Position numbers and translations under genes: made by a program. The notes under the pieces are model-generated. The model made no database searches, was not told the DNA's origin, and saw only the letters and a program-made list of their open reading frames with translations. From assembly GCA_964546935.1 (NCBI GenBank), contig CAZJLJ010000007.1:1-64000 (forward strand): a stretch of 64,000 bases of DNA, read 5' to 3'. Numbering within the stretch: position 1 is the first letter of the stretch; every line of letters begins with the position of its first letter. Of this stretch, positions 7,598 through 16,328 are shown in pieces. This DNA comes from JALYTY01 sp964546935 (GTDB lineage: Bacteria > Vulcanimicrobiota > Vulcanimicrobiia > Vulcanimicrobiales > Vulcanimicrobiaceae).

Positions 7598-10081
7598 CTA
7601 CAGGGTGATCGGCAATCGTACTTCGTTTTCGCCAACGAGTTTCGTGCATCGATCGGCCGGTACGGGTGGAGCGACAAAATTACCTTGCACGTACGAGCAC
7701 CCCAAACGCCGTAGAATTTCCAGTTGATCGGCGGTCTCCACGCCTTCCGCTACGGTTGAAAGACCCAAGCTCTGTCCAAGCCGGATGATCGCAACAACGA
7801 TTGCGGCATCTTCCGGATCGGCCGGTAAACCGTCGACGAACGACCGGTCGATCTTCAAAAACCGTACGGGGAAACGTTTCAGATACAGCAGCGAGGAATA
7901 TCCCGTCCCGAAATCGTCGATCCCAAGTCGCACACCAAGGGCGGCCAATGCATTCAAGTCCGTACTCACAGTTTTATGCACGTCGAAAAACACGGATTCC
8001 GTAACTTCAACGTGAAGGGCGCTTGACGGAATACCACACGCTTCGATGCAGCTTGCAACCGACGGCGCGAAGTTGCCGTCGAGCTGTCGCGGCGAAAGGT
8101 TCACGGAGATGCTCAGACTCGGTTGCGTCTTGAGCCATGAAGCCAATTGGCGGCAAGCCATGTGCACCATCGCCGCGCCGAGCGGGCCGATCAAATGCGC
8201 TTCTTCGGCTACGGGCAAGAAGTCTTTCGGCAAGAGCAGGCCTCGGCGCGGGTGCTGCCAGCGCGCTAGCGCTTCAAACCCGGCGAGGCGACCGGTGCGC
8301 AGATCCATCAACGGCTGATAATACGGAACGATCTCATCGTTCTGCAGGGCCGAACGCAACTCGCGTTCGATCTCGACGCGATCGATTGCGTGCCTGCGCA
8401 ACGCTTCGTTAAAAACTTCAACTGTATTCTTGCCCTGTTGCTTCGCTCGATACATCGCGAGGTCGGCATCACGCAACAATTGTTCCGCGGTGTCAATGCT
8501 GCCGTGACCGATTGCGATACCAATACTCACCGTAGCGATAAAATCGTAGCCTTCGATCGAAATGGGATGCGATAACGCATCGGCGACGCGCCGAGCTAAC
8601 GAGAAAACTTCCTCATCGTGGAGCACGTTCTCGCAGACCACCACGAACTCGTCGCCCCCGACACGTGCCGCCGTATCACCGCTACGGGCGGCCGAGAGAA
8701 GCCGCGCAGCCACGGTGCGAAGCATCTCATCGCCGGCAACATGGCCGATCGTATCGTTGATCAGCTTGAAATTGTCCATGTCCAAAAAGAGCACGGCCAC
8801 CGAAGTGTTTGCACGTGCCGCGCGCGCGAGAGCGCCGTTAAGCCGGTCGAGCAGCAAATCCCGATTCGGCAGTCCCGTCAACGGATCGTGAAGCGCCCGG
8901 TGACGCAATTGTTCTTCGGCGCGTTTTCGTTCCGTAATGTCCTCAAGGTGCAAAATCAACGTAGAATGCGGATCGGGAGGCCCGATTCGTGCTGCTGCCG
9001 CGGCAACAACCGGCGCACGGCCGTTGACGCCGAGTAGCCGCACCTCCAAAGACGCCGGCGCGGACGCACCATTCAAAACCCCGGCAAGCGTCGCACGAAG
9101 CAGCGGCCAATCTTCAGCTGTTACCAACTGCGAGAGTGCGATCGATGCAAACTCTTGTTGGCTGTATCCAAGCAAATACGAAAGCGCCCGATTGGTGCGG
9201 GTAATTATCACGTCGTCGCGCCCAATGCTTACCAACAGCATTCCGATCGGCGCATCGTCAAAGCCGTGGCGGAAACGTGCTTCGCTCGCCGCGAGTGCGG
9301 CCACGGCGCGTCGCTGTTCGGTAACGTCGTGACAAGTACCGGACAACCGCGCAACCTCGCCGCGAGCATTCAACATCGCCTTCACATTCGAGGCAAGAAT
9401 GCGAACTTCACCATTGTCTGCCCGAACGATTCGCTCGTCCGCCGACCAGCCGGAACCGGTAGAGATAGAACGCCGCACTCTTTCCAGCAACGCAGCGCGG
9501 TCTTCCGGATGAACGCGTTGCAAAAAAGTTTCGAGCGTAGAGAGAGTTTGGCGCGGCTCGTATCCGAAAATGCGGTAGAGCTCGTCGCTCCACGTGATGG
9601 AGTCTGAAACAACGTTCCATTCGAAGCTGCCGACGTTGGCTAGATGCTCCGCAGCGCGGAGGCGCCTTTCGTTATCCTGGAGCGTCACCAAATTTGCGAA
9701 GCGTTGTTCGATTCTTCGAACGATGCCCAGCGCTCGGGCGCCCGCACCCTCACCCGTTACGGAAACTGCGACTTCAACGGGAAACTCGTGCCCGTCGGCG
9801 TGCCTTGCCTTCGTTAAGAGATGCGACCGTTCCGAGCGGCCGGTCCTTACCGCCGCATTGAAGCCTTTTTCATAATCGCGCGCAAAACGTTCGGCGATAA
9901 GCATGGTCACCGGCTTGCCGGCGATTGCATTTCGATCGTAGCCAAACATTTTCTCGGCCGCATCGTTCCACAGGACGATACAGCCGGCGGCATCGGCACC
10001 AACAAGGGCATCCGCGGCGGATTCCATCATCGCTTGCAAAGCTTCGAGGTCGACGCCCGTTGCTGGTGAGTTCTCTTTCAT
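7598..10081 (-). CDS. PAS-PAS-PAS-GGDEF-EAL cyclic-di-GMP protein
   Basis: 827 residues, with no membrane segment seen. Three PAS sensor domains (about 10-125, 140-262, 265-390) are followed by GGDEF (about 400-560) and EAL (about 575-815). The cyclase site VGGDEF is intact with an RSGD inhibitory site five residues before it; NFKLINDTIGH is also present. The EAL site FEALARW, SVNLSPRQL and DDFGTGYSSLLYLKRF look complete. The protein may therefore make or break down cyclic di-GMP, with direction set by the PAS input (redox, light or ligand, not determinable). It appears to be transcribed on its own. Confidence 0.92.
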   Translation of the reverse strand: MKENSPATGVDLEALQAMMESAADALVGADAAGCIVLWNDAAEKMFGYDRNAIAGKPVTMLIAERFARDYEKGFNAAVRTGRSERSHLLTKARHADGHEFPVEVAVSVTGEGAGARALGIVRRIEQRFANLVTLQDNERRLRAAEHLANVGSFEWNVVSDSITWSDELYRIFGYEPRQTLSTLETFLQRVHPEDRAALLERVRRSISTGSGWSADERIVRADNGEVRILASNVKAMLNARGEVARLSGTCHDVTEQRRAVAALAASEARFRHGFDDAPIGMLLVSIGRDDVIITRTNRALSYLLGYSQQEFASIALSQLVTAEDWPLLRATLAGVLNGASAPASLEVRLLGVNGRAPVVAAAAARIGPPDPHSTLILHLEDITERKRAEEQLRHRALHDPLTGLPNRDLLLDRLNGALARAARANTSVAVLFLDMDNFKLINDTIGHVAGDEMLRTVAARLLSAARSGDTAARVGGDEFVVVCENVLHDEEVFSLARRVADALSHPISIEGYDFIATVSIGIAIGHGSIDTAEQLLRDADLAMYRAKQQGKNTVEVFNEALRRHAIDRVEIERELRSALQNDEIVPYYQPLMDLRTGRLAGFEALARWQHPRRGLLLPKDFLPVAEEAHLIGPLGAAMVHMACRQLASWLKTQPSLSISVNLSPRQLDGNFAPSVASCIEACGIPSSALHVEVTESVFFDVHKTVSTDLNALAALGVRLGIDDFGTGYSSLLYLKRFPVRFLKIDRSFVDGLPADPEDAAIVVAIIRLGQSLGLSTVAEGVETADQLEILRRLGCSYVQGNFVAPPVPADRCTKLVGENEVRLPITL

Positions 10082-10132
10082 GGTACGGGACCCGTGCCTC
10101 CGTACTTCAAGACTATAGCACCCCCGCTGTGG

Positions 10133-10160
10133 AAAAGCCCGCCGGTGAGGGCGGGCTTTT
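10133..10160 (-). terminator. Strong hairpin terminator
   Basis: Perfect 11-bp stem AAAAGCCCGCC (10133-10143) / GGCGGGCTTTT (10150-10160) with a 6-base loop. On the minus strand the stem ends in TTTT, 20 bases after the stop of the secreted-protein gene at 10181, so it most likely terminates that gene and insulates the GGDEF/EAL gene. Confidence 0.7.
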
Positions 10161-10180
10161 CGCGGAGACTTCTGGATTTG

Positions 10181-11224
10181 TTACTTAGAGAACTTACACG
10201 CGTGCGAGTAGTTTGAGTACTCTTTCTGAATATCGTAAACGTGGCCGTTTAGCGTCACGTTCCCCGTTGCATACCCGTTCGCGGGTGCGCATTCGTCGCC
10301 GATTTCACCGTAGTAGTTGTTGTACCAGGCAACATTGTCCGGAACGTCGGGATCCGTGATGGTTTCCGAGAGCTCGTGCGAGAGCGTCGATGAAGTCGAA
10401 TCGACGAGATATCCGTTGGGCACCGTTCCGCCGTTCACTTGGCATCCGTTCACGTTTTGATACGGTTCCACACTGTAAAGCACGTGTCCGACATCGCTAA
10501 ACGTTGTGTAACCGTGATAAGCGCAATAGGTCCACTGCGACGGATTGCTCGGCGAATAACAACCCCCCGCCGATTGGCTGCACTGATTCACGCCCTGAGC
10601 AAAGAAGACGTGATATTCGATTCCGTAACCACCACCCGTTCCGTATTGCACGGCCGCCGCATGCACGATATTGTACACGTCCTGGTCCGAAAGCGTTCCG
10701 GACGTGTTGTACGTCGTCGAGAGGTAGCCCGCAAATGTGTAGCGGTTGTTAACCGTTGAGTTCGTGTACTGATCGAGGATATGAACCATGGTGCTGTTCC
10801 CGAAATTGCTCTGGAACGTGCCCGGCGAGCCCCAGCACGAGGCAGCGCAATTCACGAGAATGTCGTATTGCTTTAGCGAACTCACGGTCGGCCCGCCGTA
10901 ATAGCTCAAATCCATGATGCTGGAAGTAGCCGTGGTTCTTAGCGCTAACCGCTTAATGCTTTTGCCTTGAACCGGCGACGCATACGCTTTTGCATTCTTG
11001 ACGATCGACATGATCGAAGATGCGCCGGCTTTGTCAACGCTCAGCGTGCGTGTCGCACTTGCGTCTGTAACCGGTGCATTGCTTTGCGGCAACGCCTGCG
11101 ACGGGACCACCGAAGACGTAGAACCGCCGCCGCATGCCGCTAAAGACGAGCCGAGAAGAATTGCCGCGGCGACGCTCGCAAGCGTGCGCGTCGAACTCCG
11201 AAACGATAAAAACACCCTAAACAT
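10181..11224 (-). CDS. EXORDIUM-like secreted lipoprotein with HELSE motif
   Basis: 347 residues. The lipobox LGSSLAAC (Cys about 31) is followed by a Ser/Thr-rich tether, so it is probably membrane-attached outside the cytoplasm. MDLSYYGGPTVSSLKQY matches the opening of EXORDIUM/phosphate-induced-protein-1-like bacterial exoproteins ('yhGGPvl'). Near the C-terminus SHELSETITDPD and GEIGDECA resemble their conserved GHELAE and DxC segments. The His-Glu pair could bind zinc as in a metalloprotease, but the family's activity is not established. Several paired cysteines suggest disulfides. A bidirectional hairpin follows the gene. Confidence 0.65.
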   Translation of the reverse strand: MFRVFLSFRSSTRTLASVAAAILLGSSLAACGGGSTSSVVPSQALPQSNAPVTDASATRTLSVDKAGASSIMSIVKNAKAYASPVQGKSIKRLALRTTATSSIMDLSYYGGPTVSSLKQYDILVNCAASCWGSPGTFQSNFGNSTMVHILDQYTNSTVNNRYTFAGYLSTTYNTSGTLSDQDVYNIVHAAAVQYGTGGGYGIEYHVFFAQGVNQCSQSAGGCYSPSNPSQWTYCAYHGYTTFSDVGHVLYSVEPYQNVNGCQVNGGTVPNGYLVDSTSSTLSHELSETITDPDVPDNVAWYNNYYGEIGDECAPANGYATGNVTLNGHVYDIQKEYSNYSHACKFSK

Positions 11225-11339
11225 TCCTCCACAGAATTCAGCTGGTGCAGAATCTTGCCGGATGGCAAGGCTGCTCTGTTAAGGGTGTTTAGGGGTGCGC
11301 CTGCGACAGAATGCACAACAGTGGAATCTGCACCTATAC

Positions 11340-12254
11340 CTAGGTTCTCTTTGGAAGCCACACGTTTTCTATGGGTGGCGCGGTCGAGGCGGCTCCGGTA
11401 AAGGGCAAGCGATAGAACGTTTCCAGCGTTCGTAAAACGTTGTAGTGCGTAATCCCGGTATCGTACTGTCCCGGTTTCACCATCTCGCCTATCATCAGCG
11501 TAGGGATGTGATTTACAATCGTCCCGTTATCTTCGTCCCACGTAATGATTACGAGCGAGTCATGCGTCAGCGCCCAGTCGATCATCGGCGCCAGATGCGT
11601 TCGCAGCCACTCGTCACCACGTGCAATGCTTCCGCTGTGCATGTCGTTCAAGAGATTTGGAATTACAAATGACACCGTAGGCAACCGGTCGTACGGAGGA
11701 AAGTCCGAAAACGGCCGGTTGTCCTGAGGAGGGATATCGGAAAAATGGGTCCACGGAGCGTGCTTACGTGCGTACTCTCCGGCGTAACAGCCTTTGAAGC
11801 CCACAGTGGGCAAACTTTCGGCGTAACCAACGAAGCTATATTTTGCTTTTAGCAATTCGCCGCCGAGATTATTCGCATCGGGAGGCACACCGTCCACATC
11901 GCAGCTGTCGCCGTCGCTGTTCGTCCGCCCGCTGAAAATTGCCATGTAATTAGGCTGGCTGGGATGCGCCACTGCGTGCGAATTCGTAAAGAGGGCTCCG
12001 CGCGGAATAAGGGAGTTTAAATAGGGAGCATCCTTAACGTTGCCGACGATTTGGCCGTAAGCTTTATTTTCTTCGACGATCACGACGACGTGTGCCGGAG
12101 CTTCGCTGAGCGGATCGGCGAAAGACTTGCCCAACGCGCCAACGACCGGAACCTTCGTAAGACGGGTATTAAAAGAACTGAAAAACAGAACGCCGGCGGT
12201 TATCAATGCAATAGTTACCGCCCCGGTCAGGCCTAGGACTTTGCGGCGATTCAT
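11340..12254 (-). CDS. Phosphoesterase-family (PI-PLC/acid phosphatase-like) exported protein
   Basis: About 304 residues from ATG 12254, chosen because NRRKVLGLTGAV then follows at once as a twin-arginine-like signal; an upstream in-frame ATG at 12293 would overlap the divergent gene. The core shows HVVVIVEENKAYGQIVG, HPSQPNYMAIFSG and LVIITWDEDNG, the metal-binding signatures of the phosphoesterase family PF04185 (non-specific phospholipase C and acid phosphatases). It probably acts outside the cytoplasm on phosphate esters; substrate unknown. It is divergent from a small secreted protein, with only about 30 bp between the start codons. Confidence 0.78.
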   Translation of the reverse strand: MNRRKVLGLTGAVTIALITAGVLFFSSFNTRLTKVPVVGALGKSFADPLSEAPAHVVVIVEENKAYGQIVGNVKDAPYLNSLIPRGALFTNSHAVAHPSQPNYMAIFSGRTNSDGDSCDVDGVPPDANNLGGELLKAKYSFVGYAESLPTVGFKGCYAGEYARKHAPWTHFSDIPPQDNRPFSDFPPYDRLPTVSFVIPNLLNDMHSGSIARGDEWLRTHLAPMIDWALTHDSLVIITWDEDNGTIVNHIPTLMIGEMVKPGQYDTGITHYNVLRTLETFYRLPFTGAASTAPPIENVWLPKRT

Positions 12255-12284
12255 CGCTACACTCGAAAAGTTGGAGGTTGATAT

Positions 12285-12722
12285 ATGAAGCAACGCACTC
12301 TTTACTCTCTTTTAGTTCGCGCGGTTCTAGCGGCCGGTCTAATTGTCGCACCCTTCACCGCGGTGCCGCCTGCGGCCGCGATAACGACAACAGGTGTCGC
12401 GAAGAATATACACTACGTTGTCGCGTTTCAACCGCTTTACGGCGGAAACATCCCATTCAGCGGCACGATGATCCTCAATTTCAACAACGGCATCATTAGC
12501 GGCACGTATACGGACATGTCCATTCAACCGTATGCACCATTTCAGAATCGGATCAACGTTCCGGTAGCAGGAGGTGTGAGCGGCGATAATATTCACCTTC
12601 AAATCGGTGGAACGCTAACGTTCAACGGAAAAATTGAAGGCGACACCATTTCCGGCAGCGCCTTCTATCACGGGCGGATCTATCAATTCTTAGCGAAACA
12701 AGGCGTGCCGAAACACACCTAA
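12285..12722 (+). CDS. Small secreted protein of unknown function
   Basis: 145 residues, with GGAGG 8 bases before the ATG. A clear Sec signal peptide (LLVRAVLAAGLIVAPFTAVPPAAA, cleaved near 32) is followed by a beta-rich region with repeated G-x-I-x-G-T patterns (FSGTMILNF, IISGTYTDM, GTLTFNGKI, GDTISGSAF). This is like small lipocalin-like or beta-barrel exoproteins, but I do not recognise a family. It has no cysteines in the mature part. It ends 4 bases from the convergent Gre-like gene. Confidence 0.65.
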   Translation: MKQRTLYSLLVRAVLAAGLIVAPFTAVPPAAAITTTGVAKNIHYVVAFQPLYGGNIPFSGTMILNFNNGIISGTYTDMSIQPYAPFQNRINVPVAGGVSGDNIHLQIGGTLTFNGKIEGDTISGSAFYHGRIYQFLAKQGVPKHT

Positions 12723-12725
12723 GGA

Positions 12726-13166
12726 TTATTCGTACGTAACGGAATCGATCGTGTATTGGATCGGCCCCGCTGGGCGCTGAACCAATACACGGTCGCCCGG
12801 ACGATGATCCAAAAGCGCTTTGGCCACGGGCGATTCGAAGCTAATGGACCCGTGTACCGGATCGGCCTCATCTTCGCCGACGATCCGAACTCGTAACGGA
12901 CGTCCGCGATTGTCGTGCGCCGCGACCGTCGCGCCGAATTCCACCGTATCGCGCTTGCGCGATGACGTGTCGATCACTATAGCGCTTTCAATGCGCTCGC
13001 CGTAATAGCGAATCTCGCGTTCGTTTTTGGCGGCCTCCGCTTGCGCCAGCGCAGCTTTTAGCTGCTCCAGGCCCTGGGGCGTCACATAATTCGGCGCATC
13101 GGACACCGGTCGATTGAACGTCGGTTCCGGACCGTTATCGTCATCCTTTACAAAGGCTCGACTCAT
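12726..13166 (-). CDS. GreA/GreB-family transcription factor with a shortened coiled coil
   Basis: 146 residues from ATG 13166, with TAGGAGG 7 bases upstream. The C-terminal half (about 75-146, TVEFGATVAAHDNRGRPLRV ... SPVAKALLDHRPGDRV) is the FKBP-like GreA/GreB domain that docks at the RNA polymerase secondary channel. The N-terminal part opens MSRAFVKDDD and NYVTPQGLEQLKAAL, but its helical hairpin covers only about 45 residues and lacks the acidic 'GDLSENAEY' tip that triggers RNA cleavage in GreA. It may bind polymerase without cleavage activity. Its ribosome site overlaps the stop of the upstream alcohol dehydrogenase. Confidence 0.8.
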   Translation of the reverse strand: MSRAFVKDDDNGPEPTFNRPVSDAPNYVTPQGLEQLKAALAQAEAAKNEREIRYYGERIESAIVIDTSSRKRDTVEFGATVAAHDNRGRPLRVRIVGEDEADPVHGSISFESPVAKALLDHRPGDRVLVQRPAGPIQYTIDSVTYE

Positions 13167-13177
13167 GTGCAAACCTC

Positions 13178-14170
13178 CTACGGCACAACTACGGCTGCGC
13201 CGTCGATGCGATCCTCGCGAACGGCTTGAAGCGCCGCAGCCGCATCCTCCAAGGAGAACTCCGTCGCGCGGGCCCGGATACCTGCGGAAGCAGCCAAGGT
13301 AAGGAAGTCGCGAGCGTCGGCGCGCGTCAGGTTTGCTACGCTACGAATCTCGCGCTCACCCCACAACAATGAATCGTAGTCGAACGACGGCATCCGATCG
13401 AGGTGGATAGCGTTGATCGCGACTACGCCGCCCTTGCGCAACGCCGAAAGGCCGGCTAGAACAACTTCGCCGGCCGGCGCAAACGTGACCACTCGATCGA
13501 GCAGCTTAGGAGGCCGGTCTAGCGCTTCGCCGACCCAAGCAGCGCCCAGTGAACGTGCGAATTCCCGGTGCGATTCGCCGCGCGTAGCAACATACGCCTC
13601 ACACTTCCACGCGTGCAGCACTTGCAGCGCCAAGTGTGCGGACGCGCCGAACCCGTAAAGGCCGACGCGTTCCCCGCTCTGCACGCCGGCAACGCGAAGC
13701 GAACGAAAGCCGATGATCCCGGCGCACAACAACGGGGCCGCGTCAAGGTGCTGGAGCACCGGTGGAATCGGAATAAGAAAATCGGCTCTTGCAGTGGTGT
13801 ATTCAGCGTATCCGCCGTTGCGGTCGTAACCCGTAAACGACGGCGCGTCGCACAGATTTTCGCGGTCGTGACGGCAGAACCAACACGTGCCGTCGACTCC
13901 GCCAAGCCACGTTACTCCGGCACGCACACCGCGAAGCGCCTCATCGGCTCCCTCGCCGCATTGAACGACCTCGCCGACGATTTGGTGCCCCGGAATAATG
14001 GCGTCATGATGGGGAGGAAGCTCTTCGTCGACAATGTGCAGGTCGGTGCGGCACACACCGCACGCCAGTACGCGCAACAAGACTTCACCGCGGTCCGGAG
14101 TCGGAATATCGCGTTGCTCGAGCCGAACGCTGCCCTTTTCGTCTCCGGCGTGCCGCACGACGGCTCGCAT
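13178..14170 (-). CDS. Zinc-dependent alcohol dehydrogenase (MDR, AdhA-like)
   Basis: 330 residues. Catalytic zinc ligands are in ACGVCRTDLHIV (Cys) and IPGHQIVGEV (His); the structural-zinc loop GTCWFCRHDRENLCD has three cysteines, with the first of the usual four absent. The Rossmann motif is LYGFGASAHLALQV. It oxidises or reduces alcohols and aldehydes with NAD(P); the closest subfamily by motif (FTGYDRNGGYAEY) is the AdhA-like group of broad-range dehydrogenases. It is the middle gene of an operon: sugar transporter upstream (2-base gap), Gre-like factor downstream. Confidence 0.88.
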   Translation of the reverse strand: MRAVVRHAGDEKGSVRLEQRDIPTPDRGEVLLRVLACGVCRTDLHIVDEELPPHHDAIIPGHQIVGEVVQCGEGADEALRGVRAGVTWLGGVDGTCWFCRHDRENLCDAPSFTGYDRNGGYAEYTTARADFLIPIPPVLQHLDAAPLLCAGIIGFRSLRVAGVQSGERVGLYGFGASAHLALQVLHAWKCEAYVATRGESHREFARSLGAAWVGEALDRPPKLLDRVVTFAPAGEVVLAGLSALRKGGVVAINAIHLDRMPSFDYDSLLWGEREIRSVANLTRADARDFLTLAASAGIRARATEFSLEDAAAALQAVREDRIDGAAVVVP

Positions 14171-14172
14171 GA

Positions 14173-15492
14173 TTACGCGCCGACCTTAATGCGTTCCAAC
14201 ATCTCACGTTTGGTTTCGGGAACCGTTCGCCACACGAAAATTATCGTGACGAGAGACATAAACGCGTAGATCGAAAACGTTAACGGACGGCCCAGTTTAT
14301 CCAGCAAAGTCAAGAAGAACAACGATACGACGAAATTCGCTACCCAGTTCGATAGCGCGCAGATGCTCATGCCAAGCCCGCGTACCTGCAGCGGGAAAAT
14401 CTCGGAGATCAACAGCCATACGATCGGGCCCATACTAAACGCGAAGCAGCCGACGTAAATCATAAGGCTGGCGAGTGCGATTTTAACAAGCGAGCCTTCC
14501 AAATGTGGCTGTGAAAAGGCAAATGCGAGCCAGGAGAGCGATGCGAACATTCCAAGACAGCCGGCATATAACAGCGGCTTGCGACCGAAACTGTCGACGA
14601 AAAAAATCGCGACAAGAGTCAGTAAAACATTGACCACGCCAACAATCGCTGTAGCAAGAATTGAAGCTTTGCTGGATGCAATGCCGGCCAATTGAAAGAT
14701 TTGCGGGCCGTAGTAAATGACGGTATTGATACCGACCACCTGTTGCAATACCGCAAGTGAAACGCCCACAAAGAGCGCGAAGCGCACTTCGGGTACCTGG
14801 AATGCCGCAAACCCGGCTTGCTTCACTAAAAGGCTATCGCGAATGCTTTGTTCTTCCGCTGCAATGTCGTCGTGGCCGGCGATGCGGCGAAGTTGAGAAC
14901 GGGCGGCGTCATCCAACGTCTGCTTGAAAAGAAAACGCGGACTCTCGGGTAGTGGCAACATTCCTAAGATAAGGATGAGCGACGGAATAAGGGCCAAGCC
15001 GAGCATCCAACGCCAAGCGCCGGATCCGGCTAAGGCGTAGTCAATCAAAAACGCTCCTAGAATGCCGACCGTAATCGCGAATTGATAGAGCGACACCAGA
15101 CCGCCGCGCACGTTTGCGGGCGATACTTCGGAAATATAGAGTGGTGCGACAACGGAACTGAATCCGATCGCAACGCCGACGATTAGACGCCCGGCCAACA
15201 AAACGCCGATCGACGGAGCAAATGCCGAAACGAGCGCCCCGATTCCAAAAATAACTCCGGCGGCCAGCAAAGTAATCCGCCGGCCGATCCAGTCGGCCAA
15301 TGCGCCGGCAATCGCTGCGCCGATAATCGCGCCGATCAAAACGATGCTGACCGTTATTTCTTGCATCTGCGTGGAGAGAGAAAATTCTTTCGCGATGAAA
15401 AGAATAGCGCCGGAGATGACGCCGGTATCGTAGCCGAACAACAAACCGCCGAGTGCAGCAATGGAGGCCACGAGCAATACGAACGGTCGCAT
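14173..15492 (-). CDS. MFS sugar transporter (sugar porter family)
   Basis: 439 residues and about 12 membrane segments. Sugar-porter signatures are present: GGLLFGYDTGVISGA in TM1, DWIGRRITLL after TM2, GRLIVGVAIGFSSVVAPLYI in TM4, PESPRFLF before the central loop, QQVVGINTVIYYGP in TM7 and PETKRE at the C-terminus. The family imports hexoses or pentoses with protons (XylE, GalP, AraE). The specific sugar cannot be set. It is the first gene of the operon with alcohol dehydrogenase and the Gre-like factor, and is divergent from a serine hydrolase. Confidence 0.92.
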   Translation of the reverse strand: MRPFVLLVASIAALGGLLFGYDTGVISGAILFIAKEFSLSTQMQEITVSIVLIGAIIGAAIAGALADWIGRRITLLAAGVIFGIGALVSAFAPSIGVLLAGRLIVGVAIGFSSVVAPLYISEVSPANVRGGLVSLYQFAITVGILGAFLIDYALAGSGAWRWMLGLALIPSLILILGMLPLPESPRFLFKQTLDDAARSQLRRIAGHDDIAAEEQSIRDSLLVKQAGFAAFQVPEVRFALFVGVSLAVLQQVVGINTVIYYGPQIFQLAGIASSKASILATAIVGVVNVLLTLVAIFFVDSFGRKPLLYAGCLGMFASLSWLAFAFSQPHLEGSLVKIALASLMIYVGCFAFSMGPIVWLLISEIFPLQVRGLGMSICALSNWVANFVVSLFFLTLLDKLGRPLTFSIYAFMSLVTIIFVWRTVPETKREMLERIKVGA

Positions 15493-15530
15493 TTAAAGCG
15501 CTTTCCCAATCGGTAGCCGAATCATGCTGC

Positions 15531-16328
15531 ATGGACCTCCCTGGAGCGGTGACCTACGCAGAAAAGCACGAGTTGCACGCGCTTATCGTGCAGCACGGTG
15601 CGTCTATTCTATCCGAGGTCTATGCCAACGGACAAACTGCCGAATCGCCGCACGCTCTCTACAGCGGCACTAAAAGTTTTTGGGGCATTGCCGCTTTGGA
15701 AGCGCAGCGCGAAGGAATCTTGCGCCTGGACGATGTGGTGACCGATACCGTAACGGTTCGAATGCTGTTGCAACTCACGGCAGGTTACGGATTCGGCGGG
15801 TTGGGGAGTGCGGTTCCCACGTATGAAAAGGCCCTTGCGATGCCGTTAAAAAGTATCCCCGGCGAAACGTTTACGTACGGCGGAATTCCGCTTCAAGTCT
15901 TCGGCTGGTATTTCGCACAACGATTGAAGCCGCTTGGTTTGACTCCGCATGAATACTTGCGCGAACGCATTCTAGTGGCCGCCGGCGTCGAAATTTCGAG
16001 CTGGAGAACGCTAAGCGACGGAACGCATCCATTGCCGACCGGAGCTTTTCTTACCGCCCGTAACTGGCTTAAGTACGGCCGCCATGTAATGGAGAATCAG
16101 GAACGCTACGCGGAAGCGTTTGCCGGCTCGAAGGCTAATCCCCGATACGGTCTCGGATGGTGGATCGGATCGCCAAGTGCACCCGAGGATCTTTTCTATG
16201 CCAGCGGTTCTGCCGGCCAAGGACTCTACATCGTCCCATCCCAACGCCTGGCAGTGGTGCACTTTGGGAAAAGCACTTCGTATAAGCACGACGCCTTCCT
16301 CAAAAAGCTTTTCGGATCGCCGCGATAA
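15531..16328 (+). CDS. Serine hydrolase (class C beta-lactamase-like)
   Basis: About 265 residues; ATG 15531 is taken as start because it avoids overlap with the divergent transporter gene. The active-site Ser-x-x-Lys is YSGTKS (Ser45, Lys48), followed by the helix WGIAALEAQREGILRLDD and the VTVRMLLQLTAGYG loop typical of the family. The second motif reads YGG where Y-x-N is usual, and the third is probably HFGKS. No signal peptide is seen. These enzymes act on D-amino-acid peptides or esters; the substrate is unknown. The 3' end overlaps the convergent HD gene by 29 bp. Confidence 0.8.
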   Translation: MDLPGAVTYAEKHELHALIVQHGASILSEVYANGQTAESPHALYSGTKSFWGIAALEAQREGILRLDDVVTDTVTVRMLLQLTAGYGFGGLGSAVPTYEKALAMPLKSIPGETFTYGGIPLQVFGWYFAQRLKPLGLTPHEYLRERILVAAGVEISSWRTLSDGTHPLPTGAFLTARNWLKYGRHVMENQERYAEAFAGSKANPRYGLGWWIGSPSAPEDLFYASGSAGQGLYIVPSQRLAVVHFGKSTSYKHDAFLKKLFGSPR

